From NCBI RefSeq assembly GCF_949769225.1, contig NZ_CATKPB010000004.1: a stretch of 64,000 nt of DNA; one strand, given 5' to 3'. Source of the DNA: Peptoniphilus_A genitalis. Its GTDB lineage: Bacteria; Bacillota; Clostridia; Tissierellales; Peptoniphilaceae. The position numbers and the translations under genes are program-made. The first letter of the stretch is position 1; each line of letters opens with the position of its first letter. The notes beneath the pieces are model-generated. The model had not been told where the DNA came from. It worked only from the letters and a program-made list of their open reading frames with translations, and did no database searches. Below, one piece after another: positions 31,502-40,700 of this stretch.

Positions 31502-32318
31502 TGTTTCCCTCCAAGAGATAAAAATACAAGGTTAGAATCAAAAAGTCGGCACAGCCTCCTGGACTTAAGTTTCTCCTCTTGTACTCCTCATTTATTTTTT
31601 GGATTTCTTTCATTCCAGCTTCATTTTCGTACAATTTATTTTCAAGGACACGACTGGAAGTTTCTTTTAAAAATTCTAGACCTTCAAGCCCTCCTCTTTT
31701 GATTATGTTTGAATCCTCGATAAGGGACATGAAATAAAATAGGGTGCCAGTGAGGGCGTAGTCGAAATTTGTCTTCTTCTCGGCCTCCTTTAAGAAGGCA
31801 AGTCCCATAAGGGCCTTCTTAAAACCTCCTTCAGCCTCTTCCCTTATTCCCTTTAGTCCATATTTTTTGTAATTTTTTTCGCCATGGGTTTCTGCCTTTT
31901 CAATTTTCAATTCATTGCTTATGCCACGATTTAGGTAAGCCACTCGGTCAATTACTTTCTCAAAAGAAAAATTTTCTTTTCTCATTTCTATTGCACTTGC
32001 ATAAACCATAAGGCCAAGAGAAAAAATAATTCCCTTGTGGGTGTTGGCTCCGCCAGTTACTGCCTTCATCTTGTCTTCATAAAGCTTTCCATACTCTCTA
32101 AGCTCCAAGAAGTCCTCTCCCTTAGATTTTTCTCCAAGCTCGTAGGAAATCTTGAAGTAGTCGTAGAGGACTAGGGACGACTTTAAGAAGTCCATGTAGT
32201 CCATGTCGTCATGGGCTCCCACATCTATTAGGCTAACAAGTCCTGGCTTGGGACTTAGGGATACCTCGTAGATGAGAGCGTAGCTAGCAAGTCTTGCGAT
32301 TTTATCTGAATTTAACAT
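31494..32318 (-). CDS. citG: Triphosphoribosyl-dephospho-CoA synthase
   Basis: A 274-residue CitG protein that makes the citrate-lyase prosthetic-group precursor from ATP and dephospho-CoA. Conserved blocks: EVSLSPKPGLVSLIDVGAHDDMDYMDF near the N-terminus (binding and catalytic region), GANTHKGIIFSLGLM, and a C-terminal SPGGCADFLILTLYFYLL. The start has CGGAGGG 6 nt upstream. It is the first gene of a compact operon with overlapping citC and citX, placed 6 kb from the lyase subunit genes rather than next to them. Confidence 0.93.
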   Translation of the reverse strand: MLNSDKIARLASYALIYEVSLSPKPGLVSLIDVGAHDDMDYMDFLKSSLVLYDYFKISYELGEKSKGEDFLELREYGKLYEDKMKAVTGGANTHKGIIFSLGLMVYASAIEMRKENFSFEKVIDRVAYLNRGISNELKIEKAETHGEKNYKKYGLKGIREEAEGGFKKALMGLAFLKEAEKKTNFDYALTGTLFYFMSLIEDSNIIKRGGLEGLEFLKETSSRVLENKLYENEAGMKEIQKINEEYKRRNLSPGGCADFLILTLYFYLLEGNID

Positions 32319-32403
32319 AATCCCTCCGACTTCATTATAATAAATAAAAAATCTTTCATCTACTTTTTTATTTTTGTGTCAGCTACATCCTAATTTTGTC
32401 ATC

Positions 32404-32428
32404 AAAAAAGAGAGGTCTAGGCCTCTCA
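32404..32428 (-). terminator. Terminator of the threonine ammonia-lyase operon
   Basis: In leftward sense GAGAGG/CCTCTC with a 6-nt loop (itself partly palindromic) is followed by T6. Confidence 0.82.
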
Positions 32429-32499
32429 ATTTTTATTTTAAAGTATTCAATTTATTTTGATCTTAATTTCAAAAATTTTTACGCTTATATAAAATCAAA

Positions 32500-33708
32500 T
32501 TAAAATTGGGCGTCGTTGTATCTTGCCTTGTAGACATAGGAGTTTTGATTTAAGGCTGTTAAGATTTGACCTTGGTGATCCTTGTCCTTGGTGTCAATAA
32601 TAATGCTGACGATCATGGAGTCTATTGTTTCTCCAACTAGGTCTACGTTTTGATAAATTTGTACTATGTTGGCTCCTTGCTCTTCAAGAAGTCCTGATAT
32701 CTTAGTGAGTTGTCCTGGTTGATCGTCTAACTTAATCCTAAGTTCCATTCGCCTGTTGGTCTTATATAGTCCCTTTTCTATTACCTTTGAAACTCGAGTG
32801 ACGTCGATGTTGCCACCAGATAGGACACAGCAAACTTTTTTGCCCTTGTGATTGAACTTCCTATACATTAAAGCCGCAACTGTGGATGCAGCTGCTCCTT
32901 CTGTAATGATTTTGTTGTCCTCAAGAAGGGTTAAGATTGCAGAAGAAATTTCTCCTTCAGTTACAAGAACTATGTCGTCTACATATTCCTTTACCATCTC
33001 GTATGTAATTTCTCCCGGAGTCTTAACTGCAATTCCATCTGCAATTGTTGATCCACCCTTAACTGTTAAGATTTTTCCTTCCTTAACAGATTCATACATT
33101 GATGGAGAAATTTTTGTTTGAACTCCAATTATCTTTATGTCTGGCTTAATGGACTTGGCTGCAAGGGCAACTCCAGATATAAGACCACCGCCGCCAATTG
33201 GCACAACTATTATGTCAGCATCTGGCAGTTCTTCTAGGATTTCTAGACCAACTGTACCTTGACCTGCGATAATTTTTTCATCATCAAAGGGCGCAATAAA
33301 AGTGTAGCCTTCTTCTTCAGATAATTTTTTTGCAAAGGCTGCTGCATCGTCAAAGGAATCTTTAACAAGTTCCACCTCAGCTCCATAATTTCTTGTTGCC
33401 TTGACCTTGGATAGGGGAGCGTGATATGGCATGCAGATAACAGACTTTATCCCTCTCTCACTTGCTGACTTGGCAACACCTTGGGCGTGGTTACCTGCTG
33501 AGCAAGCTACAACTCCCCTTTCTGCCTCCTCATCCGATAGGGTTGCAATCTTGTTATAGGCTCCCCTAAGTTTAAAAGATCCAGTGTCTTGTAGGACTTC
33601 AACCTTTAGATAGATGTCTTCTCCAAGGTTTGGTGCATAGACTACAGGAGTTTCCTTGATGTGACCCCTTAGTCTTTCTCTGGCTTCGTAAACTTCTTTC
33701 ACGTCCAC
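32500..33708 (-). CDS. ilvA: Threonine ammonia-lyase with C-terminal ACT domain
   Basis: About 402 residues. The PLP lysine lies in SFKLRGA (near residue 46), with SAGNHAQGVA and the glycine loop VPIGGGGLISG also intact. The C-terminal part (about 320-395, RMELRIKLDDQPGQL) is a single ACT domain. Product: 2-oxobutanoate and ammonia from threonine, for isoleucine synthesis or for catabolism. I choose the GTG at 33708, 1 nt after the upstream stop and behind AAGGTGAG; a TTG further up (33738) is possible but would overlap that gene. It is the last gene of a four-gene leftward operon. Confidence 0.92.
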   Translation of the reverse strand: MDVKEVYEARERLRGHIKETPVVYAPNLGEDIYLKVEVLQDTGSFKLRGAYNKIATLSDEEAERGVVACSAGNHAQGVAKSASERGIKSVICMPYHAPLSKVKATRNYGAEVELVKDSFDDAAAFAKKLSEEEGYTFIAPFDDEKIIAGQGTVGLEILEELPDADIIVVPIGGGGLISGVALAAKSIKPDIKIIGVQTKISPSMYESVKEGKILTVKGGSTIADGIAVKTPGEITYEMVKEYVDDIVLVTEGEISSAILTLLEDNKIITEGAAASTVAALMYRKFNHKGKKVCCVLSGGNIDVTRVSKVIEKGLYKTNRRMELRIKLDDQPGQLTKISGLLEEQGANIVQIYQNVDLVGETIDSMIVSIIIDTKDKDHQGQILTALNQNSYVYKARYNDAQF

Positions 33709-33709
33709 T

Positions 33710-33934
33710 CTACTCACCTTCTTTTTTATGATGGACAATACTTACAAATTTATCTCCTTCTAAAATTTTTCTAACTCTCTTTTCAAAATCCATGCGGCTC
33801 ATCCAAACAACCCTGTCGCAACCTAGACACTTTAATTTCATATCGGCGCCCTTTCTTGCTATTTCCCACTTGTTTTCACCACATGGGTGCCCCTTCTTTA
33901 GTGTCACTATATCGCCAAGTTCATAGTAAAGCAT
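33710..33934 (-). CDS. DUF951 family protein
   Basis: A 74-residue protein (76 if the earlier ATG at 33940 is used). The pattern YELGDIVTLKKGHPCG, KWEIARKGADMKLKCLGC and VWMSRMDFEKR is diagnostic of DUF951. Cysteines in HPCG and KCLGC suggest metal binding, but the function is unknown. In many Firmicutes the gene sits beside a MscS channel gene, as it does here: it overlaps the mscS stop by a few bp. The second ATG is favoured by 9-nt spacing from GGAG. Confidence 0.88.
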   Translation of the reverse strand: MLYYELGDIVTLKKGHPCGENKWEIARKGADMKLKCLGCDRVVWMSRMDFEKRVRKILEGDKFVSIVHHKKEGE

Positions 33935-34799
33935 GATCATCTTCTCCTTTTATAAACTTATTCCTAATCATAGGAGACTTAATATTCTCTCTTTGCATTG
34001 TTTTTAAAATCTCGGACCTAAGAGCAAACTCAAGGTCGTATTGCCTGCCCTGCCTTGTGTAATAGACAAGGGCCATCTTGTAGGCATCTTTTCCATTTTC
34101 AGTAACTCCCCACAAGTTTGGTCCTATAACCATGTCCTCATGGTCCCTATACTTTTCTATAGCTGCCTTAATTTTTTCTTCCACAAAGTCTGGGTCGCAA
34201 GAATTGTCTAGGTAAAATTCAATTTTTGTCCTGATGTTTGCCCTTTCCTTGTTGGAAATAATTGAAATGTTGCTGTTGGGAATGACGTGAAGAATCTTGT
34301 CAAAGTCACGAATTTTTGTGACCCTAAGTCCCAAGTACTCAACAACTCCTTCGATGTCGCCAATCTCAACTAGGTCGCCAACAGAATATTGGTCTTCAAA
34401 AATTATAAAAAAACCATTGATAAAGTCCTTAACAAGACTTTGGGCACCAACACCTATTGCCAGTGAAAACACACCAAGAGTTGCAATAATTGGCGCAATA
34501 GAAATGTTAAAGACGCTCATAACTATGGTAACTCCAATAAAAATTAGAATCACCTTGATGATACGCCTGATTAAGTTTGTAACAGTTACAATCCTGTTGT
34601 AGGATCCCTTTTCTTTTATCTTATCTGAATTTAATTGCCTTCCAATAAAGGAATCTATTATTTTTAAAATTACAAAAGTTCCAATAACTACAAGGGCAAC
34701 TACAAGGAGTCTCTCCCAGGATTCAAGACCTCTAAAAGTTGATCTCAGAGCCTGGTCTGCTTCACTTGCAACAGCGTCTGTGTTTTTTTCTATGTTCAC
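33921..34799 (-). CDS. MscS family mechanosensitive ion channel
   Basis: A 292-residue small-conductance channel. Three hydrophobic helices (about 32-50, 75-97, 100-125) end in the glycine/alanine-rich pore helix IGVGAQSLVKDFINGFFIIFEDQYSVGDLVEIGDIEG region, followed by the cytoplasmic beta and alpha/beta domains. It should open under hypo-osmotic stress in the cytoplasmic membrane. It lies 2 nt from the gene upstream and overlaps the DUF951 gene downstream, so it is within an operon. Confidence 0.92.
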   Translation of the reverse strand: MNIEKNTDAVASEADQALRSTFRGLESWERLLVVALVVIGTFVILKIIDSFIGRQLNSDKIKEKGSYNRIVTVTNLIRRIIKVILIFIGVTIVMSVFNISIAPIIATLGVFSLAIGVGAQSLVKDFINGFFIIFEDQYSVGDLVEIGDIEGVVEYLGLRVTKIRDFDKILHVIPNSNISIISNKERANIRTKIEFYLDNSCDPDFVEEKIKAAIEKYRDHEDMVIGPNLWGVTENGKDAYKMALVYYTRQGRQYDLEFALRSEILKTMQRENIKSPMIRNKFIKGEDDHALL

Positions 34800-34801
34800 T
34801 T

Positions 34802-35881
34802 TTACACCTCTTTATAAGTTGTCTCTATCTTGTTATCATCTTCTCTTATTGTGTTGGTGTTCACAACGGAATAAAGACTTAGGTCGCCATTTCTCAAGGC
34901 TCCAATCAAAAGTCCGTTGATCTTAATCTTGTCTAGGGAGTAGCCAAGTCTTGTGTAAAATTCTCCCGAATTTCCAATTTCTCCACCAACATCACTTGGT
35001 CCATAGACATAAATTGAGCCAGAAATATTTTCCATCTTGTTTACATTAGCTGCAATTATTTTTTTCTTGCCTGGCTTTAAGATGTAATTGTATTCTGTGA
35101 TAATTCCTGAGTGAAGAAGGTAGGTCTTCTTGCCTTCCACTAAGACGTCAGAGATATTTGGCACCCTGTCCTCATATTTTTTTCCAGAATTCATAAACCT
35201 ATAAATTGTCTTGTCCGTAAGAGCCAAGACTGACCTCTTGTCTCTCTTTAGGTACATGACAACTTCGTGGTTTAAGGCCTGGCTAGTTTTTTCTCCCTTG
35301 TTTAGATTATAAATAAGAGAAGAGTAGCCTGTTGTTTCATTTTTTATTTCTGCAACAGAAAGATTTTTCTCGTCAAGTACATCATGGGCCAAGATTTGAT
35401 TGCCAGTCCTATAGATTTCAGTAAGACTTGAGTCGTTTCCCATTAAGTATAGAATTTCATTCTTCTCATCCACTACGTGGAAAATTATATTTGCATTCTC
35501 ATAACTTATGTTAAAGATATCGCCCTTAATATCTATTGTGGAAAGAAGCTCGCCCATCTCTGAATACATGTGGACCTTGCCAAGGTCCTTCTCATACAAG
35601 AAGGCATAATTGTTGGCAAAGAAGGCCTCAATGTTTTCATCTTCCCTTTGGATCTTCTTTACAATGTTACCTTCCCTATCTGTTATATATAAAACTGGAT
35701 CAGCCCACAAAAAGACAGACTTAGATGCAAGGCTAAAATCCTCTATGGGTTCATTAACACTTACTCCCTTAAGTCTTACTATGGTCCTGTCCTTAGAAAA
35801 ATTTTTATGGTTAATATATATAAATCCTAAAAATATAAATAACAAAAATAAAATTATTGCGTGATTTTTTTTAATTTTCAA
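34802..35881 (-). CDS. Unrecognised membrane-anchored protein, possible beta-propeller (DUF5711-like)
   Basis: A 359-residue protein with a single N-terminal hydrophobic helix (about 7-24) after KIKK, so probably anchored with an extracytoplasmic body. The rest is beta-rich with short repeated strand-turn units (SVFLWADPVLYITDREGNIVKKI; KVHMYSEMGELLSTI; TIYRFMNSGKKY), which suggests a propeller-like fold. It resembles clostridial proteins named DUF5711, but I am not sure. It is the first gene of the operon with mscS, the DUF951 gene and ilvA. Confidence 0.7.
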   Translation of the reverse strand: MKIKKNHAIILFLLFIFLGFIYINHKNFSKDRTIVRLKGVSVNEPIEDFSLASKSVFLWADPVLYITDREGNIVKKIQREDENIEAFFANNYAFLYEKDLGKVHMYSEMGELLSTIDIKGDIFNISYENANIIFHVVDEKNEILYLMGNDSSLTEIYRTGNQILAHDVLDEKNLSVAEIKNETTGYSSLIYNLNKGEKTSQALNHEVVMYLKRDKRSVLALTDKTIYRFMNSGKKYEDRVPNISDVLVEGKKTYLLHSGIITEYNYILKPGKKKIIAANVNKMENISGSIYVYGPSDVGGEIGNSGEFYTRLGYSLDKIKINGLLIGALRNGDLSLYSVVNTNTIREDDNKIETTYKEV

Positions 35882-35940
35882 AATACCACTCCCGACTTCA
35901 TTATAACATTTATACTTTTACTTTTGCATTGAATTGAAAT

Positions 35941-35967
35941 AAAAAAAGAGGGCTCTCGGCCCCCTTT
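35941..35967 (-). terminator. Terminator of the second DMT transporter gene
   Basis: In leftward sense AAAGGGGGC/GCCCTCTTT (one G:U) with a 5-nt loop is followed by T7. Confidence 0.85.
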
Positions 35968-35971
35968 AAAT

Positions 35972-36871
35972 TTATTTTTTGTTTAAGATTATCGCTCCTG
36001 CTAGAACAAAGATAAGTCCCAAGACAATATTTATTGTTAGAGGCTCGCCAAGGACCAAGATGGATAAAATTGTTCCAAAGATTGGAATAAATAATTTATA
36101 AATTCCAAACTCGCTGGCGCTGTGAGTTTGAAGGACAAAGGTCCAAATTGTAAAAGCTGTTGCCGATATAAAGGCTCCATAAGATAGCATTAAGAATAGA
36201 AGAAAGTCAAAGTTCACATTGGACTTGTGAGTGATGGCTCCAATAATTATTAGTGGCGTTGCTCCAAGTGCAAATTGTGATGCAGTTAAGAGAAAGCCAT
36301 TTAAATTTCTTCCATATTTTCTTATGAGGACACTGGAAAGGGCATTAAAAGTTGTAGCTATAAGGACAAAGCCTTCGCCACTTAACTTAAAGTGAAAGCC
36401 TCCCCCTCCCCTTAGGTTTATGATTAAAATACCAATAGACCCAACTAGAAGAGCTCCTAGCTTCCTCTTGGTAAACTTCTCTTCCCTAATTAAGAGGACC
36501 GAGATCACAACTGTAATAAAGGCGTTGGATGCCTGGATAACTGCTGCAAGTGATCCAAGTGTGTTGGATAGTCCAATATAGTAAAACATATACTGGAGGC
36601 AAGTTTGCAAAAGTGCCAAGACCAAGATGAGTTTTATATTTATATTTTCCTTCTTAACTTCTTCCTTGTTAAAAAGTCCAAAGTAGATAAAGGTTAAGAT
36701 CCCAGCCATGAAGAACCTAATCCCTGCTATTAAAATTTTTCCACCTGTGTCATCTGGCATGATGTTGGCGTGGATGTAAGTTGTCTTTATTAGAGGTATG
36801 GCAGAGCCCCACAAGAGCATGGCACAAAGCGAAAATACTATCGCCCATTTCTTTTCTTTTATAAGTTTCAT
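35972..36871 (-). CDS. EamA/DMT superfamily transporter
   Basis: A 299-residue protein with ten hydrophobic helices in two EamA repeats (about 8-145 and 160-297). The N-terminal AIVFSLCAMLLWGSAIPLIK is a typical first helix. It is only distantly similar to the DMT protein at 5056-5973, so the two are not a recent duplication. The substrate is unknown. It appears monocistronic, with its own terminator and about 165 bp of gene-free AT-rich DNA on the transketolase side. Confidence 0.87.
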   Translation of the reverse strand: MKLIKEKKWAIVFSLCAMLLWGSAIPLIKTTYIHANIMPDDTGGKILIAGIRFFMAGILTFIYFGLFNKEEVKKENINIKLILVLALLQTCLQYMFYYIGLSNTLGSLAAVIQASNAFITVVISVLLIREEKFTKRKLGALLVGSIGILIINLRGGGGFHFKLSGEGFVLIATTFNALSSVLIRKYGRNLNGFLLTASQFALGATPLIIIGAITHKSNVNFDFLLFLMLSYGAFISATAFTIWTFVLQTHSASEFGIYKLFIPIFGTILSILVLGEPLTINIVLGLIFVLAGAIILNKK

Positions 36872-37005
36872 TTTTTCCCTCCCATCTCATAAATTTTTGT
36901 ATTTCATAAAAATAAATCTTAATTCTTTATGAGATTTAAAAATAATTTTTAAGATCTTAATAAGTTTTCAAAATAAATTATTAAATGCAAATAAAAATTT
37001 AAATT

Positions 37006-37027
37006 AAAAAAGGAGGTCGCCCTCCTC
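37006..37027 (-). terminator. Terminator of tkt
   Basis: In leftward sense AGGAGG/CCTCCT with a 4-nt loop is followed by T6. Confidence 0.82.
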
Positions 37028-37039
37028 TTTTATATTTTA

Positions 37040-38989
37040 TTAAAATTCTTGGATTTTTCTTCTAATATTTTCTTTAGTGAAACCAAATCTTTCAAAGACT
37101 TCTGATCCCTTTCCACTTGCTCCAAAGGTATCAATGGAAATTGCCATACCCTTTATGCCAATGTACTTGTGCCAGCCAAAGGATGAGAGAGCTTCAAGTG
37201 AAATCCTCTTAGTAATATTTGATGGAAGAATTTCTTCCTTGTAGTCAGAGGATTGAGCATCAAAGAGTTCCATAGAAGGCATTGAAACCACACGAACTCC
37301 CTTGAGTCCTTCTGCTGCTTCAAGAGCAAGAGAAACTTCCGAACCTGTAGCGATTACAATTTTTTCAAGTTCTCCCTCTTCCCTCTTAATTATATAGGCA
37401 CCCCTGTAAATATCCCTTGAAGAATTTTCAAGTTGTGGAAGGTTTTGTCTTGATAGGGCAAGAACAAAAGGTGTGTTCTTTGAATTGAAGGCAAGGTTAA
37501 GTGAAGCTGCAGTTTCACGTCCATCAGCAGGTCTTAATACAACAATTCCTGGAATGGACCTTAACATTGCTAGATGTTCAATTGGTTGGTGAGTAGGTCC
37601 GTCTTCCCCAACTCCAATGGAGTCGTGAGTGAAGATATAGACATTTGGAAGGTTCATAAGGGCTGCAAGTCTAATTGTTGGCTTTAAGTAGTCACTGAAA
37701 ACCAAGAAAGTTGATGCATAAGTTCTTAGACCTCCATGAAGAAGGATTCCATTAGTGATTGCACCCATGGCATTTTCACGAACACCAAAAGTTATATTTC
37801 TTCCAAGTCTATTGTCAGCTGAGAAGTATTCTTCTCCCTTTAGCATAGTCTTATTTGATGGACCAAGGTCAGCTGAGCCACCAAAGATGTGGATGTTGTC
37901 CTTGGCAATCTTGTTTAAAACTTCGCCAGAGATTGCACGAGTTGCCATGTCCTTATCAAAGGAATCGTAGTAGGAGTCTTCTAATAATTCCTTCTTTTCT
38001 AAGTTAAAGGCAGCAAGGTAGTCTTCGTATTCCTTAGGATACTTTTTCGCATACTCTTCTTCAATTTTTTTCTTTTCATTAACCCTTGCAGTGTTTTCTT
38101 CCACAATTTTTTGGAAGTGGGCTTTCACATCTTCATCAACATAAAAGTCTTCATCAGGAAGTCCAAAGAATTCACGAGTTGACTTTCTGTCTTCCTTACC
38201 AAGAGGTTCGCCGTGAGCCTTTGCAGAGTCTTCTCTTGGTGATCCATATCCAATTTTTGTCTTAACTTCAATAAGTGCAGGCTTGTCAGATTTTTTTGCC
38301 TCTTCAATTTTTGCATTAATTTCATCTAAGTCATTTCCATCATGAACTACAAAAGTGTCCCAACCAAGAGCCTTGTACCTGTCACAAACATTTTCTGAGA
38401 AGGCAAGGTCAGTTGATCCCTCAATGGAAATTTTATTTGAATCGTAAAGTACGATTAGTTTATCTAGTTTTAGTGTGCCAGCTAGTGACGATGCTTCGTT
38501 GGAAATTCCTTCCATTAAACATCCATCACCAACTAGGGCATAAGTATAGTGGTCAACAAGTTTTAAGTCATCCTTGTTGTAAAGGGCTGCAAGTTTTTCT
38601 TCTGCAATAGCCATACCAACTGCCATGGCAATCCCTTGGCCAAGAGGTCCAGTAGTTGCTTCAACACCCCTAGTATGTCCGTACTCTGGATGGCCTGGTG
38701 TTTTCGAGTCAAGTTGTCTAAAGTTCTTTAAGTCATCAAGACTTAGACCATAGTCAAATAAGTAGAAAAGTGAATACAAAAGAGCAGATCCATGTCCTGC
38801 AGAAAGGACAAACCTATCCCTATTCTTCCAATTCAAATCCTTAGAATCTCTCACTAGATGATTCTTAAAAAGAGCATAGGCCATAGGTGCAGCACCAAGG
38901 GGTAGACCTGGGTGACCTGAATTTGCATTTTCAATTTGATCAACAGATAGCATTCTCAAAGTATTAACTGCTTTATTTTCGATATTCAA
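37040..38989 (-). CDS. tkt: Transketolase
   Basis: A 649-residue full-length thiamine-diphosphate enzyme of the non-oxidative pentose phosphate pathway. Domains: pyrophosphate-binding (about 1-320, with GHGSALLYSLFYL and the ThDP/Mg motif VGDGCLMEGISNEASSLAG), pyrimidine-binding (about 345-515, FGVRENAMGAITNGI, HDSIGVGEDGPTHQPIEHLA) and the C-terminal domain. The start codon is TTG (38989), with GGAG 7 nt upstream; the protein then begins MNIENKAVNTLRM. It lies 11 nt downstream of the tagA-like gene, so the two may be co-transcribed. Confidence 0.95.
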   Translation of the reverse strand: MNIENKAVNTLRMLSVDQIENANSGHPGLPLGAAPMAYALFKNHLVRDSKDLNWKNRDRFVLSAGHGSALLYSLFYLFDYGLSLDDLKNFRQLDSKTPGHPEYGHTRGVEATTGPLGQGIAMAVGMAIAEEKLAALYNKDDLKLVDHYTYALVGDGCLMEGISNEASSLAGTLKLDKLIVLYDSNKISIEGSTDLAFSENVCDRYKALGWDTFVVHDGNDLDEINAKIEEAKKSDKPALIEVKTKIGYGSPREDSAKAHGEPLGKEDRKSTREFFGLPDEDFYVDEDVKAHFQKIVEENTARVNEKKKIEEEYAKKYPKEYEDYLAAFNLEKKELLEDSYYDSFDKDMATRAISGEVLNKIAKDNIHIFGGSADLGPSNKTMLKGEEYFSADNRLGRNITFGVRENAMGAITNGILLHGGLRTYASTFLVFSDYLKPTIRLAALMNLPNVYIFTHDSIGVGEDGPTHQPIEHLAMLRSIPGIVVLRPADGRETAASLNLAFNSKNTPFVLALSRQNLPQLENSSRDIYRGAYIIKREEGELEKIVIATGSEVSLALEAAEGLKGVRVVSMPSMELFDAQSSDYKEEILPSNITKRISLEALSSFGWHKYIGIKGMAISIDTFGASGKGSEVFERFGFTKENIRRKIQEF

Positions 38990-39000
38990 AATTACTCTCC

Positions 39001-39753
39001 TTACTCAACCGAATTTTTATCTCTCATTACCGCCAACAAAAACTTTGGCAAATCAATTTGCCTCTTAATCCTAGATGGATTTTTTAAAAGCCTATAGAGC
39101 CACTCAAGACCAAGCTTTATAAAAATATCTGGGGCCCTGTTTGCCCTGCCTGATAAAATATCTAGGACTCCACCATTTCCAATAATGACCTTGGCATTAA
39201 TTTCATCCTTCCATGCGTCAATCCACTTTTCTTGACGAGGAAAACCAAAGCCTACAAAGACGATGTCAATGTCCTTGGAATTTATTTCTTTAATTATTTC
39301 TTCTTCAGTGCTAGACTTCTCACCGTCTAACTTGGAATTGAAATATCCATTGTGAAAACCTGCAACCTTTAGATTCTTATACTTTTCATTGACAGCAGCT
39401 GCTGCATCTCTTGCAACACCTTCCTTGCCACCTAAAAAATATAAGTTAAGACCCATCTCGTCAGCAAGCTCAAGTAGCTTGATAGAAGTGTCAAAACCTG
39501 TGACCCTTTCCTTCAAAGGCTTCTTCCTAAGCTTTGATGCGTAGATAAGACCAATCCCATCAGCAAGGACTAAGTCGCCTGAGTTGACAAGCTTCTTAAG
39601 ATCTTCGTCCCTCTTAGCTGCCATTACGATTTCAGTATTTGGCGTGTAAATTTTTTTAAGCGAGTCTCCCTTTAAGAAGTCCCTTAAAATATTTTCGCAC
39701 TCTGAGTTATCAATGTTAAAAATTTCAACTCCAAAAATTTTTACTTTATTCAT
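39001..39753 (-). CDS. WecG/TagA/CpsF family glycosyltransferase
   Basis: A 250-residue GT26 enzyme. YTPNTEIVMAAKRDEDL, LVLADGIGLIYASKL, FLGGKEGVARDAAA and VFVGFGFPRQEKWID are the family motifs; the Asp in ADGIG is the likely catalytic residue. TagA members transfer N-acetylmannosamine onto lipid-linked GlcNAc in teichoic-acid or secondary-polymer synthesis. Such a polymer could be the ligand of the SLH surface proteins here, which is inference only. The ATG at 39753 is chosen because GGAGAG lies 4 nt upstream; the frame is open a little further. Confidence 0.88.
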   Translation of the reverse strand: MNKVKIFGVEIFNIDNSECENILRDFLKGDSLKKIYTPNTEIVMAAKRDEDLKKLVNSGDLVLADGIGLIYASKLRKKPLKERVTGFDTSIKLLELADEMGLNLYFLGGKEGVARDAAAAVNEKYKNLKVAGFHNGYFNSKLDGEKSSTEEEIIKEINSKDIDIVFVGFGFPRQEKWIDAWKDEINAKVIIGNGGVLDILSGRANRAPDIFIKLGLEWLYRLLKNPSRIKRQIDLPKFLLAVMRDKNSVE

Positions 39754-39875
39754 AAATCTCTCCGCTAATAAGTTTATCACATAGGCAAGAGCTTTTCTAT
39801 TATTTATGTTTTATAAAATTTAAATTTTATAATTATTGTGCAAGAAGCTCGCAAGAATAAATTTTAAATTTCTAC

Positions 39876-39904
39876 AAAAAAAGACTACCTCTTACGAGAT
39901 AGTC
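39876..39904 (-). terminator. Terminator of mazF
   Basis: In leftward sense GACTATCTC/GAGGTAGTC (one G:U) with a 4-nt loop is followed by T7. Confidence 0.88.
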
Positions 39905-39922
39905 AATATGTATGTTGCCCAA

Positions 39923-40267
39923 TTACTTTATCGCCAAGCTAACTTTTATTGCTGCGTCAATCTCTCCTATGACATCCTTGTCGAATTTACCGATCTTCTC
40001 TCTCAACCTTTTTTTGTCGATTGTCCTCAGTTGCTCCAAAAGAATTACAGAATTCTTGGGCAGTGGAACATCTTTAGCTTTCACATTAACATGGGTTGGT
40101 AACTTCGCCTTGTTAAGTTGAGATGTAATTGCAGCTACGATTAAAGTAGGCGAATATTTGTTTCCAATGTCATTTTGAACAACAACTACGGGCCTAACCC
40201 CTCCCTGTTCTGATCCAATAACTGGCGACAGGTCGGCATAGAATATGTCCCCTCTTTTTATCATCAT
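39923..40267 (-). CDS. ndoA: MazF/EndoA-type mRNA interferase (orphan toxin)
   Basis: A 114-residue PemK/MazF-fold endoribonuclease with RGDIFYADLSPVIGSEQGGVRPVVVVQNDIGNKYSPT and the later AITSQ strand, very close to the Firmicutes EndoA type. The family cleaves mRNA at short specific sites. The usual antitoxin gene (EndoAI-type RHH protein) is not present upstream: the 115 bp before it contains no open frame, and the next gene encodes a small membrane protein. The start is ATG with AAGGTG 8 nt upstream. A dedicated terminator follows. Confidence 0.92.
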   Translation of the reverse strand: MMIKRGDIFYADLSPVIGSEQGGVRPVVVVQNDIGNKYSPTLIVAAITSQLNKAKLPTHVNVKAKDVPLPKNSVILLEQLRTIDKKRLREKIGKFDKDVIGEIDAAIKVSLAIK

Positions 40268-40383
40268 AATTTTTCACCTTTTAAGGTAAGAGAGAATTAA
40301 AGATTGATCTATGAGCAACCTTTATAACATTCTATCACATTTCTTCTTATTATATACACTAATCAAAAATTTTTTTGAGTTTT

Positions 40384-40653
40384 TTACAAGTACATTGGCA
40401 TTACAAAATTTATTGCAATCATAACAAATAAAGGAATTGTATATTTTTTTGTTTCCTTTAAATTATATTTTGTTCCTCCTGGTAGGTAATGAACAATTGC
40501 TGGTGCAAAAACTACTAGAAACCATAGAACCTGTACATAGATTGGTCCACTAAAACTATTAAAAAAATCTGCCACTCCAGTGATTGCAAAATATGTATAA
40601 AGTAAATCAAGAGCAAATAAAATTATAAAAAGTATTTTTCTATTTTTAAACAT
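40384..40653 (-). CDS. Small membrane protein, unrecognised
   Basis: An 89-residue protein with three hydrophobic segments (about 6-25, 36-55, 70-87) and short basic loops (KETKK). The start has AAAGGAG 6 nt upstream. I do not recognise the family. It lies between mazF and another small membrane-protein gene of the same length, with a strong hairpin between the two. Confidence 0.65.
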   Translation of the reverse strand: MFKNRKILFIILFALDLLYTYFAITGVADFFNSFSGPIYVQVLWFLVVFAPAIVHYLPGGTKYNLKETKKYTIPLFVMIAINFVMPMYL

Positions 40654-40665
40654 AATATCTCCTTT

Positions 40666-40695
40666 AAAATAGCCTGATAAATATCAGGCTATTTT
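40666..40695 (-). terminator. Strong hairpin between two small membrane-protein genes
   Basis: AAAATAGCCTGATA pairs perfectly with TATCAGGCTATTTT (14 bp, 2-nt loop). It lies just after the stop of the upstream gene and just before the ribosome site of the next. It may terminate or attenuate. Confidence 0.75.
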
Positions 40696-40700
40696 ATTTA

